From assembly GCF_914767665.1 (NCBI RefSeq), contig NC_059503.1:37572001-37636000 (forward strand): DNA of 64,000 nt, given 5' to 3'. Under the pieces are notes generated by a model that saw only the letters and a program-made list of their open reading frames with translations, did not search any database and was not told the origin of the DNA. Of the stretch, positions 8,985 to 19,029 are shown piece by piece. Position numbers and translations under genes: made by a program. This DNA comes from Harmonia axyridis. Its lineage: Eukaryota > Arthropoda > Insecta > Coleoptera > Coccinellidae. Each line of letters begins with the position of its first letter. Position 1 is the first letter of the stretch.

Positions 8985-11900
8985 ATGCCGAACCCATCCG
9001 CCGCAGCACCCACTCCCGGAATACTCGCACGCCTCCAAATCCCGGCGTTCACCCCAGAGGACCCAGAAGTATGGTTTCAGCAGGTCGAGTGGTCACTTGA
9101 AGATGTCGGGCTAACAGCCAGCTTGGCTAAATTCCGTCAGGTGGTAAAATCTCTCGACGGAAGGTACGCGAAAGAGGTCCGCGACCTGATCATCAACCCT
9201 CCCAGCCAAAAGCCGTACGAGACGCTGAAGGAGCAGCTTCTCCAACGCCTGGGGAAATCACAGGCCCAAAAGACGCGACAACTTCTGGAGAAAGTCGAAA
9301 TTGGAGACAGGAAGCCTTCCCAGTTCCTGCGATACCTCCAACAGCTCGCTGGGGACAACGCCGCAGACGAGATCGTCCGCGCCTTGTGGATGGAGCGGAT
9401 CAACCCCCTCGCTCGCGCCAGCATCGCCGCGCAGGCTGGCCAACCCAATGTCACCCTGGACGACCTGGCCAAGACCGCAGATTGCGTAATGGAAGCGCTA
9501 GGTACTGTCGCGCCGCAGCAAGTATCTGCGGTATCACCTCGGGTGTCACAAAGCAAATCACAGCTTTGTGAAGTGTTGGAGAGGTTGTCGGTACGCCTCG
9601 ACGAACAAAGTCGCGAGTTAAACGATCTTCGTGCGGAAGTGCGCGGTCACTCGCGGAACCACGATGGTCCTACATCGCGTACTACAGGGAAACGGCAAAG
9701 GCAGTCGCTGAACGTGGCAGGCGACGGCTGCCCCAACACACGCCGCTTGTTTTTGAGGGACCGAAACAGTGGAGAAAACTTTTTGATCGACACCGGCGCA
9801 GACTTGTGCGTGTTTCCGCGACGTCTAGTGAAAGGCCGACGGGTAAAAACCGGTTACGAGCTAACCGCGGCTAACGGTAGTGCGATCGATACGTATGGCT
9901 CAATTCCACTGACCCTTAACCTCGGTCTCCGCCGTGATTTCGCGTGGAATTTCGTCATAGCGGACGTGTCCAAGGCCATCATCGGGGTGGACTTTTTAAC
10001 CCATTACGACCTCCTCGTGGATCTGCGCAACGGACTCTTACTTGACCGATCCACGAGTCTCAGTGTCACGGGACGGGACTCCAAGTGCGCGACTATCGCC
10101 GGAATCCGAACATCCGCAGGCGATACGCGATATCACGCGTTGCTCCAGCAGTTCCCGGAGCTGACGCGCCCCGATGGCGCTTGCAAAGCAGCGGATGTGA
10201 AACACCGTACAGTGCATCACATCCACACCACACAAGGACAACCCGTCTTCCAGAAGCCACGTCGCCTAGCCGCGGACCGTTACCTCGCCGCTAGGAAGGA
10301 ATTCGAATCCATGCTTCAATTGGGGATTTGTCGCCCATCGAAGAGCAGTTGGGCTTCGCCACTCCACATGGTGCCAAAGAAGGGAGACGAATGGCGCCCT
10401 TGTGGAGACTACCGGGGACTAAACGCGCGCACTTTACCAGACCGGTATCCAGTGCGCCACATCCAGGACTTCGCCCAAATGCTCCGTGGAAAGTCAATTT
10501 TCTCCACCATTGACCTGGTACGAGCGTACCATCACATCCCGGTGGCCCCTGAAGACGTGGAGAAGACGGCCATCACCACTCCGTTCGGATTATTCGAATT
10601 CCCGGCAATGAGCTTTGGACTACGAAACGCCGCTCAGACATTCCAGCGGTTCATCGACGAGGTTCTCCGGGGACTCGACTTCGTATATGCCTATATTGAC
10701 GACCTACTGGTGGCCTCCTCGTCCGAGGAAGAGCATCATGAACACCTACGCATTCTATTCGAACGTCTCCAGCGGTACGGAATTGTCGTCAATTCAGCGA
10801 AATGTTACTTTGGCGCTAAGGAAGTAAAGTTCTTGGGGTACCTAGTATCTGGTGATGGAACAAAACCACTCCCCGAGAAAGTCGCTGCCATCCGCGAATA
10901 TCCCAGGCCAACAACAGCAAAAGATCTACGACAATTCCTTGGCATGTTGAACTTCTACAGGCGTTTCATGCCCGGAACTGCTAAGACCCAGGCACCACTC
11001 AATGACCTGCTCCAAGGAAACATCAAAAAGAAGGCACCAGTGAATTGGAACAACTACGCTGATGCCGCATTCGCCGCATGCAAGGAAGAACTTGCAAAAG
11101 CGACACTTCTGGCACACCCCGAACTTGGCGCCGAGGTTTCATTGGTTTGTGATGCATCGGACCACACCATTGGAGCTGCACTGCATCAACGGGTTGGCAA
11201 CGAGTGGGAACCACTCGGTTTTTTTTCGAAGAAGCTGGCTGGCGCTGAGTGCAAGTACAGCGCCTACGATCGGGAACTCCTGGCCATCTACAAGTCGGTC
11301 AAGTACTTCCGACACATGGTTGAAGGACGCCACTTCTTCATTTTAACTGACCATAAGCCGTTGACCTTCGCCTTCAGTCAAAAGTCCGATCAATGCTCCC
11401 CACGCCGATACCGCCACCTGGACTTCATCGGGCAGTTCACCACAGATATCCGGCATATATCCGGAAAAGAAAACGTCGTCGCAGATGCCCTTTCCAGGGT
11501 GGACGAGATCGCAGCACCACTCGACTTCGAGGCCCTCGCAGCATCCCAGCAATGTGACCCAGAGCTCCAGGAGTTCCGCCAGAAGCAAGACTCTGGCTTA
11601 CTTCTACGCCAAGTCACGATACCAGGATCCAACGCTGCCGTCTTCTGCGATATATCCACCACTAAGGCACGACCCTTCCTGACGGCTCCATTCCGGAAAC
11701 CAGCTTTTGACGCCATCCACGGCCTGTCCCATCCAGGCGCCAAGGCCACCACAAAGCTGATGAGCCAACGATACGTCTGGCCCTCCATCTCCAAAGATTG
11801 CCGAGCGTGGTCCCGAGTCTGCATCCAGTGCCAGCGGTCAAAAGTGTCACGACATGTTTCGTCTCCGATAGGTAACTTTACACCGCCGTCGAGCCGTTTC

Positions 11901-12902
11901 GAACATGTGCACATCGACCTGATCGTGATGCCATTTTCAAAAGGATATCGGTATTGCCTCACCTGCGTCGATCGATTTTCTCGATGGCCAGAAGCGATAC
12001 CGCTCCAAGACCAGACAGCAGAAACCGTCGCCCGAGCATTTTACACTAACTGGGTTGCCAGGTTTGGCGTCCCGCTCCGGGTAACTACAGACCAAGGACG
12101 TCAATTCGAGTCCTACCTATTTCGCTGCTTGAACAAGCTACTAGGGACGGACCACCTCAGAACCACGGCGTACCACCCGGCCGCCAACGGAATGGTCGAG
12201 CGACTCCACCGTCAGCTCAAAGCTTCCATTAAATGCTTGGACTCTGACACATGGGTCCACACACTACCCACTGCACTACTGGGGATCCGCGCCGCTTGGA
12301 AAGAAGATCTCCAATCCACCGCTGCTGAGATGATATACGGAGAACCACTCCGTCTTCCTGGTGAGTTCCTGGGTTCGACGTCGACGATGAACCTGGATAA
12401 CTCCGACGATTTCGTTCGCGACCTGCGCCAGCACTTTCAGGCGCTCCGACCAGTCAGTGGCACCAGGCACGGTGAGCGGAAGATCTTCGTCTTTAAAGAT
12501 CTCGCCACCGCATCCCACGTCTTCGTAAGGCACGACGCCGTTCGGCGTCCGCTCCAGCACCCCTACGATGGACCGTTTGAGGTGGTTTCTCGAGCCGAAA
12601 AGCACTACACCCTCCGAATTCACGGTACCAACGTCCCGGTCTCGATCGACAGGCTGAAACCAGCCTACATCGCGGTCAGCGAAAATTCACCGGAGGACGC
12701 TGTAAATTCGAACAAGGACGATGAAGACGAAGGAATTCTTCTCTTTGTACCAGGCGAGAACTCACCCCCGGCCCAACAACCCATCCCACCTGCTCCAGCA
12801 GAACCAGAGGCAGCAACGCAAGCGCCAGCAGTACGACGACCTTACACGACCAGATCAGGTCGGCAAGTTCATTTCCCCGAGCGTTTCCAGGCGGGGATGT
12901 AA
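8985..12902 (+). CDS. Gypsy (CsRn1-like) Gag-Pol polyprotein, single open frame
   Basis: The first in-frame ATG is 8985 ([20 protein letters not shown]); the frame runs about 1305 codons without a stop. Domains in order, residues approximate: Gag capsid-like 15-190 ([32 protein letters not shown]); aspartic protease with FLIDTGADL at about 265; RT with [24 protein letters not shown] and YIDD at about 568; RNase H with VCDASD at about 722 and LTDHKPL; integrase with an H..H..C..C zinc segment (CIQCQRSK), then HIDLI, TTDQG and GMVERLH, the last Asp and Glu 35 residues apart. The CHCC knuckle that this clade usually has between Gag and protease is not visible. It makes the particle, cDNA and integration machinery and may still be functional in Pol. 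It lies inside LINE-L ORF1. Confidence 0.93.
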   Translation: MPNPSAAAPTPGILARLQIPAFTPEDPEVWFQQVEWSLEDVGLTASLAKFRQVVKSLDGRYAKEVRDLIINPPSQKPYETLKEQLLQRLGKSQAQKTRQLLEKVEIGDRKPSQFLRYLQQLAGDNAADEIVRALWMERINPLARASIAAQAGQPNVTLDDLAKTADCVMEALGTVAPQQVSAVSPRVSQSKSQLCEVLERLSVRLDEQSRELNDLRAEVRGHSRNHDGPTSRTTGKRQRQSLNVAGDGCPNTRRLFLRDRNSGENFLIDTGADLCVFPRRLVKGRRVKTGYELTAANGSAIDTYGSIPLTLNLGLRRDFAWNFVIADVSKAIIGVDFLTHYDLLVDLRNGLLLDRSTSLSVTGRDSKCATIAGIRTSAGDTRYHALLQQFPELTRPDGACKAADVKHRTVHHIHTTQGQPVFQKPRRLAADRYLAARKEFESMLQLGICRPSKSSWASPLHMVPKKGDEWRPCGDYRGLNARTLPDRYPVRHIQDFAQMLRGKSIFSTIDLVRAYHHIPVAPEDVEKTAITTPFGLFEFPAMSFGLRNAAQTFQRFIDEVLRGLDFVYAYIDDLLVASSSEEEHHEHLRILFERLQRYGIVVNSAKCYFGAKEVKFLGYLVSGDGTKPLPEKVAAIREYPRPTTAKDLRQFLGMLNFYRRFMPGTAKTQAPLNDLLQGNIKKKAPVNWNNYADAAFAACKEELAKATLLAHPELGAEVSLVCDASDHTIGAALHQRVGNEWEPLGFFSKKLAGAECKYSAYDRELLAIYKSVKYFRHMVEGRHFFILTDHKPLTFAFSQKSDQCSPRRYRHLDFIGQFTTDIRHISGKENVVADALSRVDEIAAPLDFEALAASQQCDPELQEFRQKQDSGLLLRQVTIPGSNAAVFCDISTTKARPFLTAPFRKPAFDAIHGLSHPGAKATTKLMSQRYVWPSISKDCRAWSRVCIQCQRSKVSRHVSSPIGNFTPPSSRFEHVHIDLIVMPFSKGYRYCLTCVDRFSRWPEAIPLQDQTAETVARAFYTNWVARFGVPLRVTTDQGRQFESYLFRCLNKLLGTDHLRTTAYHPAANGMVERLHRQLKASIKCLDSDTWVHTLPTALLGIRAAWKEDLQSTAAEMIYGEPLRLPGEFLGSTSTMNLDNSDDFVRDLRQHFQALRPVSGTRHGERKIFVFKDLATASHVFVRHDAVRRPLQHPYDGPFEVVSRAEKHYTLRIHGTNVPVSIDRLKPAYIAVSENSPEDAVNSNKDDEDEGILLFVPGENSPPAQQPIPPAPAEPEAATQAPAVRRPYTTRSGRQVHFPERFQAGM

Positions 12903-12921
12903 TATATCGTTAATCACTAGC

Positions 12922-12931
12922 AAGGGGGTAC
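12922..12931 (+). other. polypurine tract of the CsRn1-like Gypsy
   Basis: AAGGGGGTAC immediately precedes the 3' LTR and is the expected plus-strand primer position. Confidence 0.6.
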
Positions 12932-13285
12932 TGTGGGGATTACAGATTCCTGCGTTACCATCATGGTGGCGCCGCCAACCAGGTTAACACTTCCCCCAAC
13001 AGAGGGCGCAACAATCTGTTTAAGCCTCGAAGTACACAACTTAAACGGAATACAAGCCGAAGATTTCCAGTCAAATAAACACCTACCTACCTTCTGTAGC
13101 ATTTTGTGTATTATAATATATCTATTTGTATATTTTATTTTACTGTTTTATTTTTTCCCTGCTAACTAGGAGTAGGCAGATAGAGGCCTAGTTAGCGCAT
13201 GTCCTGTTCTAGTTGTCCCGAGGTTAATCAGATTGAGGCCTGATTAAACCGCAGCACCGACCAAGTCGTCACGCTGTCCCAAAAC
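12932..13285 (+). repeat. 3' LTR of the CsRn1-like Gypsy, 354 bp
   Basis: Starts TGTGGGGATTACAG and ends CTGTCCCAAAAC, with one copy of the 98-bp unit. Otherwise identical by eye to the 5' LTR. The last one or two bases could belong to the target duplication. Confidence 0.9.
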
Positions 13286-13288
13286 ATA

Positions 13289-14263
13289 CAATGTTTGAAA
13301 ACACCTGGTTTTTGTTGGTATTGCCCTGGTTGTTATAAAATCCGAAATAAATACGAGGAATACATCAAGGGATCTTTCGATTCAAAACTGAACCAAATGC
13401 TTGGTGGATTCAAGGATATGTTCAATGACCTTTTAATTAAGATTTCCAATCAGGCTGAAGAAACTTTTTCGAAAATTTGTTTTACACCTCAATCTACGGA
13501 ACCTAGTTATTCAAACGCAGTCAAATCTAAATCAATGATTGTTATTAAACCTAGGGACACTAGTCAAACCAATTCCAGAACAAAACGTGACATTATGAAG
13601 AATATAGATCCAGTAGATTTGAATTTGAAGGTTTCACAGGTCAAGCAGGTCAAGGATGGTGGTCTATTTATCAGCTGTGAAGACTCCGAGGGTGCCGACA
13701 ACATCAAGAAAATTGTTCGTGAGAAACTTTCACCTGACTATCGAGTTTCCGATGTGAAGAAATTTCTTCCAAAAGTAAAAATTGTTGGTCTAGACGAAAA
13801 TTATCCAGCTGATGAGATTGTGAAGTTTCTGAGAGGTCAAAATAATATAATTTCTAATAGCTCTCATCTGAGAGTATTAAAAACTTGGGCCACAAATAAA
13901 AATTCTGAGATTTTTCAAGCAATCATTGAGATGGATGCCGATACTTATACTATGGTGATGAAGCAAGGAAAACTTTTTGTGAATTTTGATGTTTGTTCTG
14001 TGTATGATGCCACAGAGTTAATGATTTGTTACAATTGTAGTGGCTTCAATCATGGTCAATCAAAATGTTCTCATAACACGGCCTGTCCAAGATGTGCCGG
14101 TGACCATTGTTTAAATAGTTGTACGAGTTCTGTTCGAAAGTGTATTAATTGCTTTAATGCTAAATTGAATGATTTTGAGCATGCTGCCTGGGATGCCGGA
14201 AAATGTCCTATATATTCAAAAAAATTCAACAATTTAAAATCATCTTTGTTTGCTAATAAATAA
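13289..14263 (+). CDS. LINE-L ORF1, remainder (finger C half, CCHC-like knuckles)
   Basis: Continues ORF1 in frame after the Gypsy: CLKTPGFCWYCPGC completes the PHD-like finger. A basic, partly helical middle follows (KNIDPVDLNLKVSQVKQVKD, an RRM/esterase-free ORF1 core). The C-terminus has cysteine-rich knuckles: CYNCSGFNHGQSKC (CX2CX4HX4C), then CPRCAGDHCLNSC and CINC. Such CCHC motifs bind RNA in ORF1 proteins of APE-type LINEs. It stops at 14263, six bases before the ORF2 start. The frame has no visible damage apart from the nested element. Confidence 0.8.
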   Translation, partial: QCLKTPGFCWYCPGCYKIRNKYEEYIKGSFDSKLNQMLGGFKDMFNDLLIKISNQAEETFSKICFTPQSTEPSYSNAVKSKSMIVIKPRDTSQTNSRTKRDIMKNIDPVDLNLKVSQVKQVKDGGLFISCEDSEGADNIKKIVREKLSPDYRVSDVKKFLPKVKIVGLDENYPADEIVKFLRGQNNIISNSSHLRVLKTWATNKNSEIFQAIIEMDADTYTMVMKQGKLFVNFDVCSVYDATELMICYNCSGFNHGQSKCSHNTACPRCAGDHCLNSCTSSVRKCINCFNAKLNDFEHAAWDAGKCPIYSKKFNNLKSSLFANK

Positions 14264-14269
14264 CAATCA

Positions 14270-17158
14270 ATGCCCAATGGGTTTTTTGGAGGTTTTCTTG
14301 CATCTCAGTCAGCGGACCTGCATTTTTACTATCAAAATGTGAGGGGTTTAAGGTCGAAATTGCATACTATTTATGATAGAATTTCTCAATGTGACTACGA
14401 TATTATATGTTTAACTGAGACCTGGCTCTCTTCTGATGTTTCAAGCTCGGAAATCTGTAGTGATCAGTATATTTTGTATAGAAAGGACCGTAGCTTTGGC
14501 CTCACAACCGCGACGAGGGGTGGTGGAGTTCTGATTGCGGTGCGTTCAGATTTAAAGGTTAGCTATCTTGATCTCAGCTGCATAACCGAAGTCTTTCATA
14601 ACATTGATATTTTTGGTTTGAAGGTGACAGAGCGAGGTTCTAATTTATATATTTTCACCATTTATATACCCCCTAGTTCCAGACTTGAACAATATGAAGA
14701 ACTCTTCGATGCTGTCTCGAGCTTACCATATTTGCTTCTGGATGATGGCAGTCTCATTATTCTTGGAGATTTTAATATTCCTGAATATGTGGATTGTCAA
14801 TTATCTTCTTCCCATGTTGTAGGTAAGGTTGAAGCTTTGAGGGGACTTTTGAACTATATGGACTTGCGTCAATTCAATGATATTGTAAATATAAATGGAA
14901 AACTTTTGGATCTTGTTTGTTGTCGACGTCAGGTCCTCGTTGTGAAGTCTAATTCTTCTCTTGTTCCTGTAGATGCTCATCATCCTCCTCTGGAGTTTTC
15001 TCTGACTTTGACATCAAGACAGCCTAAAGATAAAATAAAGGAAGGTGGTTCCAAGAGATTCAATTTCAGAAGAGCTAACCTCTCGTTACTCTATGACTAT
15101 CTGCTGAATACTAACTGGGATTTCTTGACTGAATATGATGATATTAATTTGGCTTGTGTAGGATTCTATGAAAACCTGAATTGCATACTGACAGCATGTG
15201 TTCCCAAAACAGCGGGTAAAAGGTCCCTGTACCCACCTTGGTTCACTAATGAAATTATTTTTAGGTTAAAATCCAAAGATAGATGTCGACGTAGCTATAA
15301 ATCTACAGGTTGCATTTCATTCCTGGAGGAGTTCGAGAGGCTTCGCAGAGATCTGAAGAATGAGATATCGGTTGCTCGAGCCAGTTTCTGTCGTGAGGCT
15401 GAGGATGATTTGTCTAGGGATCCATCTAAATTTTGGGCTTATCTGAATAAAATTAAAGGAAGTTCATCTGTTCCGGGATCGATGAAATTTAATGGTTCCG
15501 TTTTATCGACGCCTCAAGATGTTGCTGATGCTTTTGCGACTTTTTTCGAATCTGCTTTTGTAAGCTCTTCTAGACATCAACAAAATCATGTTGGCCAGGG
15601 CTGTTTTGAGCAAACTCTTCCTATTCCAGATATAAGTGAAGATAATGTGTTAAAATGTTTGAAAGAGTGCAAGAGCAGCATGACTGCTGGACCTGATGAA
15701 ATACCATCCTTTTTATTGAGGGACTGCGCCATCATTTTCGTAAAGCCTTTGACCACGCTTTTGAAGCTATCACTCTCTAGACTCTGCTTTCCGGGTATTT
15801 GGAAGGAGGGGAAAGTGTGCCCTGTTTTCAAGAATGGCTGCAAGGAAGACGTGGAGAACTATAGACCCATTGTCATTTTGAGCAATTTCAGTAAGGTTTT
15901 CGAACGTGTATTATATGATATAATTTATGCACACGTAAAATGCAGAATAAATGATAGTCAGCACGGTTTTATTAGAGGTCGGTCCACTGTAACGAACTTG
16001 ACTTGTTTGACTCAGTATCTGTGCACTGCTTTGGATGAGTCCTCCCAAGTGGATGTTATATATACGGACTTTTCCAAGGCGTTTGACAGGCTAGACCATG
16101 GAGTTATTCTGACAAAGTTGTCTTCTTTTGGTTTAACAACGAATTTCGTCCTTTTTCTAGAATCTTATCTTACAAATAGAAAATTGTTCGTTCAGTGTTC
16201 CGGATTCAGGTCATTTGATTTCTTAGCATCATCTGGAGTTCCGCAGGGTTCTAATTTGGGGCCTCTGCTGTTTATGTTATTTATGAATGATTTGAATTCA
16301 TTTTTGCTCTGCCGGTTTCTTTTGTATGTTGATGATTGTAAGTTGTTTCGCAGAATTGGTTCCATCCATGATTGTTGGGATCTTCAGAGCGACATTGATA
16401 AACTGATTGATTGGTGTAGAAGAAACTTGCTTTCATTAAATATCAAAAAGTGCAATGTGATATCCTTTGGTCGTGGAAAATCTAAAATTCATTTTCAGTA
16501 CAACATTGAAGGCAGCGTTTTAAACAGAGTGACTGAATGTAGAGATCTGGGAGTTTTATTTGATCAGGGGCTGACTTTTGTGCCACATGTGAGTGCAGTT
16601 GTCTCGGAGGGACTCAGGACTCTCGGTTTCGTTCTCAGAAACTCCAAATACTTGTTCGAATCTCGAACCCTTTTCCTCCTTTTTACGGCGCTTGTGAGGT
16701 CAAAGCTAGAGTATGGATGTGTAGTGTGGAGCCCTGGTTATAAAGTTCACATTGATAGTTTGGAGAAAATACAGAGGCGATTTTTGAAGTGCGTTTGTTT
16801 CAAAATTGATGGCATGTATCCAAATCGTGGCATACCACAGGAATATTTATTCAATAGATTTCATGTGAACTCCCTAGAAGTGCGCCGTGTTTACTTGAGA
16901 ATTCTTTTCCTACATAATATTATAAGTTCTCAAATTGATTGCCCTTACTTGCTAGCCTCAGTGGATTGGCACGTTCCAAGGCTGCCTGTTCGAAATGTAA
17001 CCACGTTCTACCTTCCTTTTCCGCGTACAAACGTACTTCGATTTTCGCCTCTGTTCAGAATGTGTCAAGATTTTTGCAATGTTCAGAATATTTTAGACAT
17101 TTTTTGCTGTACTCATTTTGATATAAGAAGGGCTGTTTTAGAGTCGCAATTTCTTTAA
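14270..17158 (+). CDS. LINE-L ORF2: APE endonuclease and reverse transcriptase, intact frame
   Basis: ATG at 14270, 962 codons. Residues about 18-245 are an apurinic-like endonuclease: YYQNVRGLRSK (Asn site), CLTETWLSSD (catalytic Glu), SLIILGDFNIPE (Asp/Asn) and a C-terminal DAHHPPLEF in place of the usual SDH. A linker follows, then RT at about 460-770: KSSMTAGPDEIPSF, VCPVFKNGCKEDVENYRPI, DFSKAFDRLDH, SSGVPQGSNLGPLLF and LLYVDDCKLF (YVDD box). The C-terminal region (WSPGYKVHIDSLEKIQRRFL) is usual for Jockey/CR1-like ORF2. No RNase H is seen. It nicks target DNA and copies the LINE RNA. Whether the His-His variant at the endonuclease end is active cannot be told from sequence. Confidence 0.9.
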   Translation: MPNGFFGGFLASQSADLHFYYQNVRGLRSKLHTIYDRISQCDYDIICLTETWLSSDVSSSEICSDQYILYRKDRSFGLTTATRGGGVLIAVRSDLKVSYLDLSCITEVFHNIDIFGLKVTERGSNLYIFTIYIPPSSRLEQYEELFDAVSSLPYLLLDDGSLIILGDFNIPEYVDCQLSSSHVVGKVEALRGLLNYMDLRQFNDIVNINGKLLDLVCCRRQVLVVKSNSSLVPVDAHHPPLEFSLTLTSRQPKDKIKEGGSKRFNFRRANLSLLYDYLLNTNWDFLTEYDDINLACVGFYENLNCILTACVPKTAGKRSLYPPWFTNEIIFRLKSKDRCRRSYKSTGCISFLEEFERLRRDLKNEISVARASFCREAEDDLSRDPSKFWAYLNKIKGSSSVPGSMKFNGSVLSTPQDVADAFATFFESAFVSSSRHQQNHVGQGCFEQTLPIPDISEDNVLKCLKECKSSMTAGPDEIPSFLLRDCAIIFVKPLTTLLKLSLSRLCFPGIWKEGKVCPVFKNGCKEDVENYRPIVILSNFSKVFERVLYDIIYAHVKCRINDSQHGFIRGRSTVTNLTCLTQYLCTALDESSQVDVIYTDFSKAFDRLDHGVILTKLSSFGLTTNFVLFLESYLTNRKLFVQCSGFRSFDFLASSGVPQGSNLGPLLFMLFMNDLNSFLLCRFLLYVDDCKLFRRIGSIHDCWDLQSDIDKLIDWCRRNLLSLNIKKCNVISFGRGKSKIHFQYNIEGSVLNRVTECRDLGVLFDQGLTFVPHVSAVVSEGLRTLGFVLRNSKYLFESRTLFLLFTALVRSKLEYGCVVWSPGYKVHIDSLEKIQRRFLKCVCFKIDGMYPNRGIPQEYLFNRFHVNSLEVRRVYLRILFLHNIISSQIDCPYLLASVDWHVPRLPVRNVTTFYLPFPRTNVLRFSPLFRMCQDFCNVQNILDIFCCTHFDIRRAVLESQFL

Positions 17159-17280
17159 GAAGCTATCTGCATATATACTATTTTGTATTGTTTATTGTAA
17201 TTTTGTATTTTTCCCCATTCTGTAATTGGCTTAGGCTGTAGATGGGTGTAGTAATTAAATAAAAATAAATAAATAAATAA

Positions 17281-18582
17281 ATTATGGGCATCAATGAACT
17301 TCCAAAAATGCGCTTATATTGGTCAAACGACGAAATGTATGGAAACGATCTGATCAAGAAAACCATGACACGGAACCGATTTGATATGATGTTGAGGTGT
17401 TTACATTTTACAGATAACACTGATCCCGAAGCCAATGCCGACAGGCTCTCTAAAATAAAAACTGTCGTTGAGCTAATTTGTCGCCAATTCCAAGAGACAC
17501 TTACACCAAACGAAGAGGTCGTGATAGATGAAAGTATGGTGCCTTGGAGAGGCAGGTTAGTATTCCGGCAGTACCTTCCTGCGAAATCACATAAATATGG
17601 TGTGAAAATATATAAAGTGTGTACAACAGAAGGGTACACCTATGACTTGCGAATCTACGCCGGAAAAAACATTTCAACTGGTGTCACAGCACAAAATGGG
17701 AAGGGACACACATATAACATCTGTATGGACTTACTGAAAGACCTCAAACATGAGGGACGCATATTATATATTGATAACTTTTACACCAGTGTGCAACTGT
17801 GTCGCGATCTTCTGCAATCTCACACATATGTGTGTGGAACTCTACGCAGTAATCGAAAGGGAAATCCGAAAACAGTGTGCACGAAAAAACTGAAGAGGGG
17901 AGAAGTTTATGGCCAACAGAATCAAGATGGAATTCGTGTATTGAAGTGGGTAGATAAACGACCTGTTTTGATGATTAGTTCTGTTCCGGCTCATGCAGCT
18001 TGCCTAGTACCAACGGGTAGGAAAAACCGAAATGGAGATGATATAGTCAAACCACATGCAATTATTGCTTATAACAAAGCAAAAAAAGGTGTTGATGTTT
18101 CGGACCAGATGTCCTCTTACTACACTTGTCTGAGAAAAAGCCTAAAATGGTATAAGAAAGTTATATTTGAGATTATGCTCGGAACATGTATTGTGAATGC
18201 TTGGGTTTTACACAACAATTACAACAAAGGTGGAAAAAAAATGGACATGCTTAGGTTCAGAGAAAACGTTATTCATGGGTTGCTGAACCAAGGAGATGCA
18301 ACTACTAGTGCAGATATACAAGGTGGAGGCGATGGACCCATGAATGAGAATTTGGAGCACTCAAGAAAGAGAAAGCGGTCGAAGTCGCAACATAAGATTG
18401 GGAAGTATGAAGGGAGTGCAAGAAAAAACAGAAGAAGGTGCAGTGCTTGCTACAAACGTATCCAACAAGAGATGGGTTCCAAAGAGGCGAGAGTAAAAGC
18501 AAAAAAAGTGCTTACATATTGTGTTGATTGTGATGAAAAACCAACTCTCTGTATCTCTTGTTTCAATGAACTACACAAATAG
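17281..18582 (+). CDS. piggyBac transposase, C-terminal part (interrupted gene)
   Basis: Resumes at ATG 17284 in register with the frame that ends at 8130; 432 codons to a stop at 18582. It holds the DDD catalytic core: VVIDESMVPWRGR (about 17520), LYIDNFYTS (about 17768) and VDVSDQMSSYY (about 18095), the three Asp positions of the family. The last 50 residues are a cysteine-rich zinc-binding domain (CSACYKR, CVDCDEKPTLCISC), which in piggyBac recognises the terminal DNA. The joined protein would be about 634 aa, the usual length. No stop or frameshift is seen in either half, so only the LINE insertion breaks it. Confidence 0.92.
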   Translation: MMGINELPKMRLYWSNDEMYGNDLIKKTMTRNRFDMMLRCLHFTDNTDPEANADRLSKIKTVVELICRQFQETLTPNEEVVIDESMVPWRGRLVFRQYLPAKSHKYGVKIYKVCTTEGYTYDLRIYAGKNISTGVTAQNGKGHTYNICMDLLKDLKHEGRILYIDNFYTSVQLCRDLLQSHTYVCGTLRSNRKGNPKTVCTKKLKRGEVYGQQNQDGIRVLKWVDKRPVLMISSVPAHAACLVPTGRKNRNGDDIVKPHAIIAYNKAKKGVDVSDQMSSYYTCLRKSLKWYKKVIFEIMLGTCIVNAWVLHNNYNKGGKKMDMLRFRENVIHGLLNQGDATTSADIQGGGDGPMNENLEHSRKRKRSKSQHKIGKYEGSARKNRRRCSACYKRIQQEMGSKEARVKAKKVLTYCVDCDEKPTLCISCFNELHK

Positions 18583-18890
18583 ATGCAGTTTATTTTCATT
18601 TTCACGTAAAAAATTATTGAGTTTTGAGAAAAATAATTATGTTTTTATAATTTTTATATGTTATGAAAGAATGATGTTACTTTTATTTTTGTTAAATATA
18701 TTATGCTTTCGTCTGTTGTTCCAGAAATAAAACATTTTTTGGCATTATGGCCTTATTTTTTATCCAAATTTCACAATTCCAAAACCACACTGCACATAGC
18801 TTCATGTACTTCACCTGCAGCCGTAGCTACAATTTCAAAGATCTACCTAGAAAATGCAGAGATATATTTGGCTAAATAAACTGAACACAG
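18583..18890. other. piggyBac 3' flank, non-coding
   Basis: A+T-rich sequence with a possible polyadenylation signal (AATAAA at 18726). No other feature seen. Confidence 0.5.
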
Positions 18891-19025
18891 CGTGACCCAC
18901 CGGTGGGTCACGAACGGCCAATAGTAATAACCAGTGTGACCCACCGGTCACCCACCGGTGGGTCACGAACGGCCAATAGTAATAACCAGTGAGACCCACC
19001 GGTGGGTCACAACGTCGCGAACGTG
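18891..19025 (+). repeat. piggyBac right end: TIR and three and a half palindromes
   Basis: CCCACCGGTGGG at 18896-18907, 18951-18962 and 18995-19006, plus a half copy (CCCACCGGT) at 18940-18948. The spacer CGAACGGCCAATAGTAATAA occurs twice, so the right end carries a short tandem duplication. The terminal 12-mer GTCGCGAACGTG ends at 19025. Confidence 0.85.
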
Positions 19026-19029
19026 TTAA
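19026..19029. repeat. TTAA target duplication, right of piggyBac
   Basis: Matches the TTAA at 7290-7293. Confidence 0.9.

Larger units (their letters stand above)
8437..13285 (+). mobile_element. Gypsy (Metaviridae-type) LTR retrotransposon, CsRn1-like clade
   Basis: Two LTRs flank one long gag-pol frame. The 5' LTR is 452 bp because its first 98 bp are tandemly doubled; the 3' LTR is 354 bp. The primer-binding site just after the 5' LTR (TGGTGACCCCGATGTGATC) fits the tRNA-Trp type known for CsRn1/Kabuki elements with one mismatch, and a purine tract precedes the 3' LTR. The host string AACATA appears at both junctions, giving a 4-6 bp target duplication with ambiguous edges. LTR bodies look identical by eye, so the insertion is young. 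G+C is visibly much higher than in the neighbours. Confidence 0.95.
8131..17280 (+). mobile_element. LINE-L, two-ORF non-LTR retrotransposon inserted in piggyBac
   Basis: Begins at 8131 right after the piggyBac codon ATA and ends in a (TAAA)n-type tail at about 17260-17280. It has a 5' leader, ORF1 (PHD-like and CCHC-like zinc motifs) and ORF2 (APE endonuclease plus RT). ORF1 is cut by a Gypsy element. Without the Gypsy the LINE is about 4.3 kb and looks full length. The exact target duplication is unclear because the tail and flank share A/T bases. Confidence 0.85.
7294..19025 (+). mobile_element. piggyBac transposon carrying a nested LINE and Gypsy
   Basis: The ends are the perfect inverted 12-mer CACGTTCGCGAC / GTCGCGAACGTG, each flanked by TTAA, the invariant piggyBac target. 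The element holds one transposase gene split at 8130/17281 by LINE-L. Without the insertion it would be about 2.6 kb, a normal autonomous size. The flanks on both sides are the two halves of LINE-A, so the insertion site is confirmed independently. Both halves of the transposase frame are open. Confidence 0.95.

Noticed and set aside
9137..12623. Many opposite-strand and out-of-frame ORFs inside the CsRn1-like Gypsy
   Set aside because: Shadows of the G+C-rich gag-pol frame, with no domain of their own.
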